DNA from: VRUE01 sp963819755
GTDB lineage: Bacteria > Actinomycetota > Thermoleophilia > Solirubrobacterales > 70-9
Assembly: GCA_963819755.1 (NCBI GenBank)
Contig: CAWFXB010000002.1
Span: 434,001-498,000, forward strand
Direction of reading: 5' to 3'
DNA length: 64,000 nucleotides
A program made the translations under genes and the position numbers. The notes beneath the pieces were generated by a model. It was not told where the DNA came from. It did no database searches and saw nothing but the letters and a program-made list of their open reading frames with translations. Shown one piece after another: positions 15,605 through 24,113 of the stretch (position 1 is the stretch's first letter; each line of letters begins with the position of its first letter).

Positions 15605-17785
15605 TCAGCAATCCCTTTGCCGGTGAGGCTCAACCGCTGGGCGCAACCCCGCCGGCAGGCGCTCCGCCACCCGGCGGGGAGGGGCCGGCGCGGGGGCAGG
15701 GGACGGTGCGGCTTCGGGGGCGGCTTCGGCTTCCCCGGCCCCTTCGCTTCCGTTTCCGCCCTTCCCCTTTTCCACTTCTTCCTTACCTTCTTCGCTTTCT
15801 TCTTCGCCGGCTTCGAATTCTTCTTCGCCTTCGCTGTAGGAGCCCGAGGAGCCAGTGGTGTGTTCGCTGTGCAATCCGGAAAGTTCAGGCAGGGTGGTGG
15901 GTTCGGCGAATTCGGGGCAGTTGCCAGCCACCGCCGATTCCATGAAGGAGCGCCAGATCGGGCCCGCCGTCGGCCCACCGAAGCCGGTCGCTTCGCGCGA
16001 CTGGGGATGGCCGACCCAGACCGCGGTCGAGTAGAGCGGCGTGTAGCCCGCGAACCAGGCGTCCGACTCGCCCTCCGAGGTGCCCGTCTTGCCCGCCTCG
16101 GCGCCACAGCCCATGTAGGTGTAGCCGGCGCCGGTGCCCTGGGTGATCACGCCCTCGAGCAGCTTGGTCACGTCGTAGGCCTCGCCCTCGGTGAGGACGC
16201 GATCGCCGGAGTCCGGGGTCGGTTCGTCGACCTTGCCGCTGGGGAACTCGACCCGGCCGATCGCGGTCGGTTCGTGGTGGATGCCGCCGTTGGCGAGGGT
16301 CGCGTAGGCGTCGGCCATTTCAAGTGGGGTGACGCCGATCGCGAGACCGCCGATCGCCTCCGCGGGCACCGATTCGAGCGGCGCTTCGATCCCCATCTGG
16401 TGTGCGGTGTGGGTCACGTTTTCGGAGCCGACGTCGAGGTCGAGCTGGGCGAAGACGACGTTGACGGAGTCCCAGGTGGCGCTGGCGAGAGACATCGTGC
16501 CGCCACCGGGCTCGGCGTTGTTGACGGTCCAGGTACCGCCGCCCGGCAGGTCGAGGGTCTTCGGCGAGGTGCCGTCGTAGTAGGTGCTGTAGGGGTCGAT
16601 GCCCTGCTTGATCGCGGTGGTGAGGACGAAGGTCTTGAACGAGGAGCCGGGCTGGCGGTGAGCCTGCCAGGCGTAGTTGAATTCGCTTTCTTCCGGTCCG
16701 CCCGGGGTGGACGCGAGCGCGACGATCTCGCCGTTGGAAGGGTCCACCGAGGCGAGGGCGGCGGCCGGGCCGCCTTCCGAATAGCAGACGCTGCACGCGT
16801 CGACCGCTTCCTGCGCCCGTTCCTGCAGTTCGGGATCGATCGTCGTGTAGGCCTTGAGGCCGCCGTAGCGGACGGTGTTGAGGCCGTACTTGTCGATCAG
16901 CTCCTGCTGGACCAAGTCGAAGAGGAAGGGGTCGCGGATCACCCGGTACTTGTGCCCCGGGTTCAGCTTGAGGCCTTCTTGGACCGCCCCGTGGTATTCG
17001 GACGCGGTTATGTATCCCTGGTCCACCATCGCTTCCAACACCTCGTTGCGGCGCTTGAGGGCGGCGCGCGGGTCGAGGAAGGGGTTGTATTCGGAAGGGG
17101 CCTGGGGCAGGCCAGCGATCATCGCCGCTTCGGTCAGGCCGAGCTCGCGGGCCGGCTTGCCGTAGTAGGTCTGGGCTGCCGCCTCGGCGCCGACCGCGGT
17201 CTCGCCTTCGACCGTCCCGTAGGGGGCGGTGTTGAGGTAAGCGGTGAGGATCCACTGCTTCGAGTGGGCTTCCTCCTCCTCGTAGGCGAGGTGCGCTTCG
17301 ACCAGCTTTCGCTTCAGCGTCTGTTCGGGATCGCGGATGTAGAGGTTGCGGACGAGCTGCTGGGTGATCGTCGAGGCGCCCTGGACCGGCTTGCCGCCTG
17401 CCAGCAGGTCCTTCCAGGCGGCACGGGCGATGCCGGCCGGGTCGAGCGCGCCGTGGTTGAAGTAGTTGCGATCCTCGATCGCGACCGTGGCGTACTTGAG
17501 GTTCTGCGGCAGCGCCTTCGAGGGGACCGGCTGGCGCACGCTGCTGGCGCGGATGAAGCCGATCAGGCTGCCATCGGCGGCGTAGATCGCGGAGGAGCGG
17601 CCCTTCTGCACCGGTTTGAGGCTGGAGAGCGGCGGCGCCGAGTTGTAGACGTCGATCGCCCAGCTCGCGCCCACGGTGCCGGCAACCGCGGCGGCGGCGG
17701 CGAGGATCCCGAGTGGGATCAGCACTTTCTTCTTCCAGCTCAGGCGATGGTGCCTGCGCTGCTGTCGCCGTGCCCGATTCGTCAT
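15605..17785 (-). CDS. Class A penicillin-binding protein (PBP1-type)
   Basis: A 726-residue bifunctional peptidoglycan synthase. A basic N-terminus and one transmembrane helix (residues 21-42) precede a GT51 glycosyltransferase domain (VAIEDRNYFNHGALDP, GASTITQQLVRNLY). The transpeptidase domain has SxxK (GSSFKTF), SxN (DSVN) and KTG (GKTGTSEG). The tail is acidic and Pro-rich (residues about 640-700). It polymerises and cross-links peptidoglycan in the periplasm-side cell wall space. TAGAAT lies 7 nt before the ATG, consistent with leaderless transcription. Confidence 0.95.
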   Translation of the reverse strand: MTNRARRQQRRHHRLSWKKKVLIPLGILAAAAAVAGTVGASWAIDVYNSAPPLSSLKPVQKGRSSAIYAADGSLIGFIRASSVRQPVPSKALPQNLKYATVAIEDRNYFNHGALDPAGIARAAWKDLLAGGKPVQGASTITQQLVRNLYIRDPEQTLKRKLVEAHLAYEEEEAHSKQWILTAYLNTAPYGTVEGETAVGAEAAAQTYYGKPARELGLTEAAMIAGLPQAPSEYNPFLDPRAALKRRNEVLEAMVDQGYITASEYHGAVQEGLKLNPGHKYRVIRDPFLFDLVQQELIDKYGLNTVRYGGLKAYTTIDPELQERAQEAVDACSVCYSEGGPAAALASVDPSNGEIVALASTPGGPEESEFNYAWQAHRQPGSSFKTFVLTTAIKQGIDPYSTYYDGTSPKTLDLPGGGTWTVNNAEPGGGTMSLASATWDSVNVVFAQLDLDVGSENVTHTAHQMGIEAPLESVPAEAIGGLAIGVTPLEMADAYATLANGGIHHEPTAIGRVEFPSGKVDEPTPDSGDRVLTEGEAYDVTKLLEGVITQGTGAGYTYMGCGAEAGKTGTSEGESDAWFAGYTPLYSTAVWVGHPQSREATGFGGPTAGPIWRSFMESAVAGNCPEFAEPTTLPELSGLHSEHTTGSSGSYSEGEEEFEAGEEESEEGKEEVEKGKGGNGSEGAGEAEAAPEAAPSPAPAPAPPRRVAERLPAGLRPAVEPHRQRDC

Positions 17786-17881
17786 CGCAAGAATTCTATT
17801 CAGGGTGCCGAGTCGGCCCTTTCCGCTCTGGCAAGCGCAATTTCGCGTGCGCCCGGGCAGTTCCTGCAGTGCCGTCCGGTC

Positions 17882-18781
17882 TCAGGCAGCAGCCGCTCTG
17901 ATCCTCGCCCGCCACTCCTCGGGATCGAACTGCGCCGGCTCGGTCTCGCGCAGGAAGCGTTCGAGCACGGCGATGAAGCGTCCCGGCGCCTCCAGCTGCG
18001 GCATGTGGCCGACGTCCTCGAAGACCTCGAGCCGGCTGCCGGGGATCGCCCGGTGCGCGTCCTCACCATGGCGAACGGGAATGATCGAGTCGCGCCTGCC
18101 CCAGACGATCAGCACCGGTACCGCTTCGGCCAGGTAGAGACGGTCCCCCGCCGCGACGCGCTGGCCCCCGGTGCCCACGACCGCACGCAGCGTGTCGAGG
18201 AAGGCGGCGCGGCGAGCGGCATCCTGGAGCGCGGCGTAGCCACGCGCCACCTCGGCGACGTCGGCGTTGGGGCGCAGCCCGATTGCGGCGAGGCCGCGGC
18301 CGAGCACCGAGCCGGCTCGCTGGCCGGCACCCGCGGTGATCGAGATGAAGAGGTCGGCGCCGGGCAGCGCGGCTGCGCGCAGGACCGGGCTCACCTCCGG
18401 GCCAAGGCCGCCGCTGGAGACCAGGGCCAGGCGCTCGATCATCTCCGGGTACTGGTAGGCGAACTGCATCGCGACGCCGCCGCCGAGCGAGTGCCCGACC
18501 AGAGTCGCGCGCTCGTGGCCGAGCGACAGCAGCAGATCGCGCAGGCCGCTGGCGAGCGACCCGATCGAGTAGTCGCCGCTACCGGCGTCCGACGCCCCAT
18601 GGCCGGGGAAGTCCGGGGCGATCACGGTGTGGTGGCGGGCCAGCGGCTCGACCACCTCGCGCCAGTTCTCGCATGTGCCGGCGATGCCGTGGATCAGCAG
18701 CAGCACCGGGCCCGCACCGGCCTCCACGTAGGAGACCGAGCGTCCATGGACGGTGGCGGCCTTGACCCTCATCTCGGACAT
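17882..18781 (-). CDS. Alpha/beta hydrolase
   Basis: A 299-residue hydrolase of the alpha/beta fold. The oxyanion region is LLLIHGIAGTCENW, the nucleophile elbow is VGHSLGGGVAMQ (Ser), the acid is in IVWGRRDSIIP and the catalytic His is in EDVGHMPQLE. The substrate is unknown; relatives include C-C hydrolases and esterases. It is divergent from the VOC gene at 18814. TACTGT stands 8 nt before its ATG. Confidence 0.88.
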   Translation of the reverse strand: MSEMRVKAATVHGRSVSYVEAGAGPVLLLIHGIAGTCENWREVVEPLARHHTVIAPDFPGHGASDAGSGDYSIGSLASGLRDLLLSLGHERATLVGHSLGGGVAMQFAYQYPEMIERLALVSSGGLGPEVSPVLRAAALPGADLFISITAGAGQRAGSVLGRGLAAIGLRPNADVAEVARGYAALQDAARRAAFLDTLRAVVGTGGQRVAAGDRLYLAEAVPVLIVWGRRDSIIPVRHGEDAHRAIPGSRLEVFEDVGHMPQLEAPGRFIAVLERFLRETEPAQFDPEEWRARIRAAAA

Positions 18782-18813
18782 GCGGATAAACAGTAGCCTT
18801 CCGAGGAGATCGC

Positions 18814-19191
18814 ATGCCCAGCTTCCTTCACACCTGCTACCGGATCGGCGAGATCGATCGCTCCGTCGACTTCTACGAGAAGCTCGGCTTCGAAGAGGTC
18901 GCGCGGATGCCGATCGGCGATGAGGCGATCAACGTCTTCATGGGCATGCCGGGCGAAGATCCGCGCCTGGAGCTGACCTACAACCACGGCGTCACCGACT
19001 ACGACCACGGCAGCGGCTACAACCACATCGCCCTCGCCGTCGACGACCTCGACGCCACCCTGGAGGGCCTGGCCGCCCAGGGCATCGAGCCCGAAAAGCC
19101 CCCCTACCGCCCCGGCGGCCGCATCGAGGGCCACCGCATCTGCTTCGTCCGCGACCCCGACGGCTACCGCATTGAGCTGATCGGCGAGTAG
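18814..19191 (+). CDS. Glyoxalase I-like VOC protein
   Basis: A 125-residue vicinal-oxygen-chelate protein with two beta-alpha-beta-beta-beta repeats. It begins SFLHTCYRIGEIDRSVDFYE with a metal His at residue 5, has the acidic residue in DPRLELTYN, His in YNHIALAVDD and Glu in GYRIELIGE. This is the pattern of lactoylglutathione lyase (GloA). Actinobacteria mostly lack glutathione, so the cofactor thiol may differ (inference). A clear GAGGAG precedes the ATG. Confidence 0.85.
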   Translation: MPSFLHTCYRIGEIDRSVDFYEKLGFEEVARMPIGDEAINVFMGMPGEDPRLELTYNHGVTDYDHGSGYNHIALAVDDLDATLEGLAAQGIEPEKPPYRPGGRIEGHRICFVRDPDGYRIELIGE

Positions 19192-19197
19192 CAGCGT

Positions 19198-19578
19198 CTA
19201 GCGGAGATCCACGACCTGGTGGTCACCGGGCAGCTCGATGATCTCTGGATCGCCGGTCCAGATCGGAGCGTCGAGGCGCGTCGCCGTGGCGACGCAGAAT
19301 GCGTCGGCATAGGAGAGGCCGCCCTCTGCCTTGAGTGCCGCAGCCGCTTCGACCAGTTGCCAATCCGGGTCGACGACATCGAGCCCGCGTCGCAATGCGT
19401 CCACATCCGCACGCGCCGTACTGGTGCCGGCCACGCGGGTCCGCCGGTAGAGAACCTCGCCCAGGTTGATCGAGCAGACCGTCCCTCCGCCCTCTTCGAG
19501 CACGGCCTCGACCCGAGGGGCCGCGCCCACGTCATTGAAAAAGGCAATCAACGCCCAGGCATCCAAAACGACTTTCAC
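19198..19578 (-). CDS. PIN-domain ribonuclease toxin (VapC-like)
   Basis: A 126-residue PIN domain with acidic active-site residues in VVLDAWALIAFF, in the central SINLGEVLYR (Glu), in SYADAFCVATA and in TGDPEIIE. VapC toxins cleave tRNA or rRNA. Its ATG overlaps the stop of the upstream antitoxin-like gene by 4 bp, forming a VapBC-type operon convergent with the VOC gene. Confidence 0.86.
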   Translation of the reverse strand: MKVVLDAWALIAFFNDVGAAPRVEAVLEEGGGTVCSINLGEVLYRRTRVAGTSTARADVDALRRGLDVVDPDWQLVEAAAALKAEGGLSYADAFCVATATRLDAPIWTGDPEIIELPGDHQVVDLR

Positions 19579-19874
19579 CGAGGCCCCCGCGCCCTTCGCT
19601 CTTCGTATTCGCGCATCTTGCGCTCCTCGCGTTCCCTTTCTTCCCGACGGTCGGCTTCAAGGTCTTTGGTCGAGAGCCCTGGGATCCCGGCCCAGCTTCC
19701 GCGCAGCGCCTGGATGCGCTTGCGGCGGGCCTCTGCGTCGTCCGCCTGGCGACGAATCCGCACCTCCCTCCCATCCTGTTCGACGAGGACCTCGTCGCCG
19801 GGTGAAATCCCGAGGCGATCGCGGATCGGCTTGGGAATAACGACCTGCCCTTTTGGCCCCACCTTATAAGTCAT
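19575..19874 (-). CDS. AbrB/SpoVT-family antitoxin
   Basis: A 99-residue protein with a swapped-hairpin AbrB domain at the N-terminus (YKVGPKGQVVIPKPIRDRLG, then ISPGDEVLVEQDGREVRI) and a charged helical C-terminal tail (EREERKMREYEERR) that probably binds the PIN toxin. The start is the ATG at 19874; longer in-frame reading upstream is antisense to the SDR gene. The start codon overlaps a palindrome that may be its own operator. Confidence 0.85.
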   Translation of the reverse strand: MTYKVGPKGQVVIPKPIRDRLGISPGDEVLVEQDGREVRIRRQADDAEARRKRIQALRGSWAGIPGLSTKDLEADRREEREREERKMREYEERRARGPR

Positions 19875-19889
19875 ACCGAAAAGTATAAC
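19870..19889. promoter_or_regulatory. Candidate AbrB/VapBC operator
   Basis: GTCATAC (19870-19876) and GTATAAC (19883-19889) form a 6-of-7 inverted repeat around a 6-bp spacer, overlapping the antitoxin start. The position suits autorepression. Confidence 0.45.
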
Positions 19890-19990
19890 TCCGCCCACGA
19901 CGGGACTGGAAGCGCCAGGGCTTAGCTGGGCCATCGTCTCCATTCCTGCATAAGTCCTGGGCACCGAAAGTTCTCCCCCTCTGGGGCGGA

Positions 19991-20004
19991 TAGGCTCGCT
20001 CGGC
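19991..20004 (+). promoter_or_regulatory. Leaderless-type promoter -10 of the SDR gene
   Basis: GGATAGGCT ends 8 nt before the ATG, leaving no room for a Shine-Dalgarno site. The same GGATAGGCTC sequence stands before the exonuclease and DUF3556 genes, so this is probably an extended -10 of a leaderless transcript. Confidence 0.5.
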
Positions 20005-20745
20005 ATGGCAAAAATCGCCGTAATTACGGGAGCTTCGAGCGGGATTGGTGCGGCTGCGGCGCGGGCACTTGCTGGGGATGGCTTTAAGGTCGTGCTCGGG
20101 GCGCGGCGCTTGGAGCGACTGGAGGAGCTCGCGGCCGAGGCCGGCGGCGAGGCCGTCGCGCTCGACGTAGCCGACCCGGGCTCGGTCGAGGAGCTCGCGG
20201 CGCGGGTGCCCCACTGTGACGTGCTGGTCAACAACGCCGGCGGCGCGCACGGGCTCGAACCGCTGGGCGAGGCCGACGAAGACAAGTGGCGCACGATGTA
20301 TGAGGCGAACGTGTTGGGCACGATGCGGATGACTCGGGCGCTGCTGCCACGACTGGTCGCCTCGGGCGACGGCCACGTCGTCTCGATCACCAGCATCGCC
20401 GCCCTCGAGGCCTACCGCGGCGGCGCCGGCTACATCGCCGCCAAGCACGCCCAGCGCTCGATGCTGCGGGTACTGCGCCTGGAGCTGCTCGGCGAGCCGG
20501 TGCGGGTGACCGAGATCGCGCCGGGCATGGTCGAGACCGAGTTCTCGCTGGTCCGCTTCGGCGGCGACGAGGAGGCAGCCCGCCGCGTCTATCAGGGAAT
20601 GACCCCGCTGAGCGCCGAGGACGTAGCCGAGTGCATCCGCTGGGCCGTCGCCCAACCGTCACATGTGAACATCGACGAGATCGTCGTCCGCCCCCGCGAC
20701 CAGGCTGCCGCGATCGAGGTCCACAGGGCCCCCGGCGAGCAATAG
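20005..20745 (+). CDS. SDR-family oxidoreductase (YdfG-like)
   Basis: A 246-residue classical short-chain dehydrogenase. The cofactor loop is TGASSGIGAAAA at residues 8-19, with basic residues after strand 2 (GARRLERL) favouring NADP. The NNAG motif is VLVNNAGGAHG, and the catalytic Ser, Tyr and Lys lie in SITSIAALEAYRGGAGYIAAK. The closest style is the YdfG/serine 3-dehydrogenase group, but the substrate is not certain. It is followed directly by cutA (TAG then ATG). Confidence 0.88.
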   Translation: MAKIAVITGASSGIGAAAARALAGDGFKVVLGARRLERLEELAAEAGGEAVALDVADPGSVEELAARVPHCDVLVNNAGGAHGLEPLGEADEDKWRTMYEANVLGTMRMTRALLPRLVASGDGHVVSITSIAALEAYRGGAGYIAAKHAQRSMLRVLRLELLGEPVRVTEIAPGMVETEFSLVRFGGDEEAARRVYQGMTPLSAEDVAECIRWAVAQPSHVNIDEIVVRPRDQAAAIEVHRAPGEQ

Positions 20746-21066
20746 ATGGCCGAGTACCTTCAGGTGACGACCACGGCGGGCTCCAAGGAGGAGGCTGAAC
20801 AGATCGGCGCGGCGCTGATTGAGCGCCGCCTCGCCGCCTGCGTGCAGGTCGTCGGCCCGATCGTCAGCCACTACCGTTGGCAGGGCGAGGTCGAGACCGC
20901 GCGGGAGTGGCTCTGCCTGGCGAAGACCGAGGCCGGGCGCTACCAGGAGCTCGAGGCGGCGATCCGCGAGCTGCATTCCTACGACGAGCCGGAGATAGTC
21001 GCCACGCCGATCGTCGCCGGCAGCAAGGGCTACCTCGCCTGGGTCGGCGAAAGCCTCAGGCCTTGA
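20746..21066 (+). CDS. cutA: CutA-like divalent cation tolerance protein
   Basis: A 106-residue trimeric ferredoxin-like fold protein: YLQVTTTAGSKEEAEQIGAA at the N-terminus, RLAACVQVVGPIVSHYRWQG in the middle and HSYDEPEIVATPI near residue 82, the CutA hallmark. The family is linked to copper tolerance, but its biochemical role is unsettled. It starts directly at the SDR stop and its end overlaps the multicopper oxidase gene by 11 bp on the opposite strand. Confidence 0.92.
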   Translation: MAEYLQVTTTAGSKEEAEQIGAALIERRLAACVQVVGPIVSHYRWQGEVETAREWLCLAKTEAGRYQELEAAIRELHSYDEPEIVATPIVAGSKGYLAWVGESLRP

Positions 21067-22708
21067 CGACCTCGAACTGACTCATCAGCCCGTGGTCCTC
21101 GTGGTCGAGCATGTGGCAGTGGACGACGAATTTGCCGGTGTAGTCGGAGAAGTGGCCGGCGAGGAGGATGCGTTCGCCGGGATAGAGGAAGAAGGTCTCC
21201 TTGAGGCAGTCTTCCCAGGCTGGCGGCGGCTTGCCGTTGCGCGCCAAGAGGTACCAGTCGGTGTGGTGCAGATGCATCATGTGGGCGACGCCGGTGCGGT
21301 TGACGATCTCCCAGGTCTCCGTCGTATCGAGCCGCGGGAAGGCTTCGGCGCGAGCCGGGTTGAACGTCCTGCCGTTGATCTCCCAGGTCGTCTTGAAGAG
21401 GCCGCCGATCGAGATCGTCCAGGTGTGGACGGGCTCGTGGGAGACGCGCCTGGTCCAACCAGGCAGGGGACGCAGCTTGCGTGGCACCTTGGTGTGGTCC
21501 GGCAGCCGCCGCGCACCGACTCGGAACTGCATCAGCGCGCCGGCGTAGGGCCTCGAGCCGGCGCCATCGTGGCCGTCGTGGCGAGGGCCGCTGCGCAGCT
21601 CCACCGACTCGCCGGCCGCGCCAGCGAAGTCGACGATCACATCCGCCCGCTCGGCCGGGCCGAGCAGGATGTGGCTGCGCCGCACCGGTTTCGGCATCAG
21701 GCCGCTGTCGGTGCCGATCTGGGTCATCTGCGCCCCGTTGGAGAGATGGACGTTGTAGGCGCGGAAGCCGGAGACGTTCAGTAAGCGCAAGCGGTAGCGC
21801 TGCGCCGTCACGCGGTGATGGGGCATGTAGGCGCCGTTGACGAGGACCCGGTGGCCGGCGACACCGTCGGCCGGCGGGCGCAGCCCGGTGAAGGGATCGG
21901 TGAGCTGGTTGTGGCGATCGAAGCTGCGGTCGGCGACCAGCAGCGGGATGTCTCGCTCGCCCGAGGGCAACGGCAGCGAGGCGTCGAGCTCGTCATCGAC
22001 GATCCAGATGCCGGCCAGGCCGTGCCAGACGTTGCGGGACGTGTGGTCGAGGCGGTGGTCGTGGTACCACTGCATCGCTGCCCGTTCGGGACGGCCATCC
22101 TCGCGCAGGTCGTACACATAGGTTTTCCGCGCTCCGGGCTCGATCAGGAAGTCGTTGCCCGATTGGCGCGGCGAAAGGCCACGCGGAATGTCGCAGTAGA
22201 ACGACCTGGGATGCGAGGCGGTCAGGCCGCCCGGCTGCCCGTCGAACTGGGTGCGGTTGTGGCCGCCGTGCAGGTGCACGCTCATCTCTCCCACCGAGGA
22301 CGGCAGCTGGTGGTGAAAGGTGACCTCGGTCCTGTGGCCGGCGGGGCGCCTGACCGTCGGGCCGGGAAACGTGCCGCCGTAGGTCCACATCCGCGTCGGG
22401 CGGCCGGGCAGGATCTGTACCTCGGCCTCGCGGATCGGGATCTGCAGCTTCGCTCCGCGCAGTTCCTCGGGGATCGGTAGGGGTTCCCGGAACGGCGCCG
22501 GGGCAGCAGTGTGCCGCGATCGCGCGGCGATCGGGGCCGCGTCGCTGACCCGCAGGTCGAAGGGCAGCAGGGCGGCGAGGGCACCGCCGCCCAGGGCGCC
22601 GAGAAAAGCTCGGCGCCCCAGGCGTGGCGGAGTTTGAAGCGAGTCGTCCGTGGCTAGCTGCCCGGCAGCACGTTGATCGTGCCGTGCATCCAAGGGTGGA
22701 TCGCGCAC
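21056..22708 (-). CDS. Multicopper oxidase with Tat signal
   Basis: A 550-residue CotA/bilirubin-oxidase-like enzyme. The twin-arginine signal LGRRAFLGALGGGALAALLP lies near residue 29. Copper ligands are visible as SVHLHGGHN, QWYHDHRLDHTSRN, HMMHLHHTDWYL and VVHCHMLDHEDHGLM (the C-terminal HCH plus axial Met). It couples oxidation of phenols, bilirubin or metals to O2 reduction outside the cytoplasm. The in-frame starts are GTG at 22708 or TTG at 22693, both inside the upstream cupredoxin gene, so translation is probably coupled. Confidence 0.92.
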   Translation of the reverse strand: MRDPPLDARHDQRAAGQLATDDSLQTPPRLGRRAFLGALGGGALAALLPFDLRVSDAAPIAARSRHTAAPAPFREPLPIPEELRGAKLQIPIREAEVQILPGRPTRMWTYGGTFPGPTVRRPAGHRTEVTFHHQLPSSVGEMSVHLHGGHNRTQFDGQPGGLTASHPRSFYCDIPRGLSPRQSGNDFLIEPGARKTYVYDLREDGRPERAAMQWYHDHRLDHTSRNVWHGLAGIWIVDDELDASLPLPSGERDIPLLVADRSFDRHNQLTDPFTGLRPPADGVAGHRVLVNGAYMPHHRVTAQRYRLRLLNVSGFRAYNVHLSNGAQMTQIGTDSGLMPKPVRRSHILLGPAERADVIVDFAGAAGESVELRSGPRHDGHDGAGSRPYAGALMQFRVGARRLPDHTKVPRKLRPLPGWTRRVSHEPVHTWTISIGGLFKTTWEINGRTFNPARAEAFPRLDTTETWEIVNRTGVAHMMHLHHTDWYLLARNGKPPPAWEDCLKETFFLYPGERILLAGHFSDYTGKFVVHCHMLDHEDHGLMSQFEVVKA

Positions 22709-23223
22709 ATGAAGTAGATGCGCGTCGCTCCGGCCGTGGTGTCGACGTTCACCTTCTGTTCGAACGAGCTTCCCGGCTTGGTGCCGGTGAACCAGGAGTC
22801 GCCCTTCTTGGTCAGGCTACCCAGCGTGCTCCAGCCTTCGGGGCCCGCTTCGGCCGGGTTGACTTTCGGCGGGCCGTTGCCTTTGACGCCGTGCCAGGCG
22901 GCGATCGCTTTGCAGATGTGGTTCGGGGTGAAGCAGAGCTGGCGCCCTTTGGCCGTGGTCGGGATCGATCCCTTGGTGACCAGCGAGAACGTGTGAGGAC
23001 CGACTTTTTTCGGATTGGTCGTGTTGACCACCGCGAGCTCTTCGCCGTTGACGATCGTCTTCGGCGCTTCGAAGTGAAGGCCGCCTTTTTCCGAGATGAA
23101 GACGGTCGGGACCGAGGTCGTCGCCGTCGACGAGGGCGGGCTGTAGGGCGCCGCGAGCGCCGAGGCGGACACGCAGAGAGCGGCGACGACGGTCGCCGCA
23201 ACAACGAGACGAAGTTGCTTCAA
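22654..23223 (-). CDS. Secreted cupredoxin (plastocyanin-like) protein
   Basis: A 189-residue protein with a signal peptide (LVVAATVVAALCVSASALA) and a type I copper fold. The ligands are His in VGPHTFSLV and Cys, His and Met in YFMCAIHPWMHG. The start is the TTG at 23223, preceded by GGAAAGGA at 6 nt. It probably passes electrons to or from the multicopper oxidase encoded in the overlapping downstream gene. The open frame upstream of 23223 belongs to no gene. Confidence 0.85.
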   Translation of the reverse strand: MKQLRLVVAATVVAALCVSASALAAPYSPPSSTATTSVPTVFISEKGGLHFEAPKTIVNGEELAVVNTTNPKKVGPHTFSLVTKGSIPTTAKGRQLCFTPNHICKAIAAWHGVKGNGPPKVNPAEAGPEGWSTLGSLTKKGDSWFTGTKPGSSFEQKVNVDTTAGATRIYFMCAIHPWMHGTINVLPGS

Positions 23224-23345
23224 GTTGATTCCTTTCCGCGCCGCTCGGCGGCGCCCTGCGGGGTTACGAACGAGTAAAGGCCAGCAACGGTAAAGGTTGG
23301 CGCGGCATCGATCAAGCGTCCAGTGCAGTCCGTGCCCAGGAGGCC

Positions 23346-24113
23346 CTAAGCGCGCAGCCGGTAGCCCTTCGAGAAAAGCCGCAGGTTGACGGCGAAGAGG
23401 GCGCCGGTCGCCGCGGTCAGCGCCAGCAGCGAGAGCGCGATGCTGACTTCGGTATATCCGACGAACCCGTAGCGGACCAGGTTGATCATGTAGAAGATCG
23501 GGTTGAAGTGGGTCAGGGTCTGAAACGGCTGCGGCAGCAGCGTCGCCGAGTAGAAGACACCGCCGAGGAAGATCAGTGGCTGCAGGACGAAGGTCTGGGC
23601 GAAGGCAACGTCGTCGAACTGTTCGGCACGGACGCCGATCAGCACTCCCAACTGCGAGAAGAAGAAGCCGACCAGGAACAGCGAGGGGATCAGGACGAGG
23701 ATGTTTTCGACCGGCAGGTCGACCAGCAGCGATGCGGCGATGAAGGTCAGCAGGGCGACGATCAGGCCGCGCATGAAGCCGCCGAGGGAGAAGGCGAGCA
23801 GTAGCTCCAGCGGCGAGGCGGGCGAGGAGAGCTGGTCCTGGATCGCCCCCTGGAATTTCTGCTGCAGGATCGAGGACGAGTTGTTGGCGAAGGCGTTGAT
23901 CGAGAATGACATCATGATCAGGCCGGGGATGACGAAGACGACATAGTCGATCCCGTGCAGTTCGCCGACCCGCGAGCCGAGCGCGGCGCCGAAGACCGAG
24001 ATGTAGAGGAACGTTTCCAGCAGCGGCGCGCCGAGCGTCTGTTTCTTGATCTTCATGAAGCGGTTGACCTCGCGCCGCCACAGCGTCGCGAAGCGGATCT
24101 GCGCGGCGCTCAC
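23346..24113 (-). CDS. ABC-2 type transporter permease
   Basis: A 255-residue membrane protein with six predicted helices and the ABC-2 signature region (GALFAVNLRLFSKGYRLR at the C-terminus; IVFGV-like start FAFAQTFVLQPLIFLGGVFY near residue 170). It is the membrane half of a DrrB/NodJ-type exporter. Its start overlaps the ATPase stop by 4 bp. The exported substrate is unknown; drugs or lipids are typical. Confidence 0.88.
   Translation of the reverse strand: MSAAQIRFATLWRREVNRFMKIKKQTLGAPLLETFLYISVFGAALGSRVGELHGIDYVVFVIPGLIMMSFSINAFANNSSSILQQKFQGAIQDQLSSPASPLELLLAFSLGGFMRGLIVALLTFIAASLLVDLPVENILVLIPSLFLVGFFFSQLGVLIGVRAEQFDDVAFAQTFVLQPLIFLGGVFYSATLLPQPFQTLTHFNPIFYMINLVRYGFVGYTEVSIALSLLALTAATGALFAVNLRLFSKGYRLRA

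Noticed and set aside
15389..18796. Very long plus-strand open frame (1135 codons)
   Set aside because: It runs antisense through the penicillin-binding protein and hydrolase genes, whose minus-strand products have clear conserved motifs. High GC creates long spurious frames.
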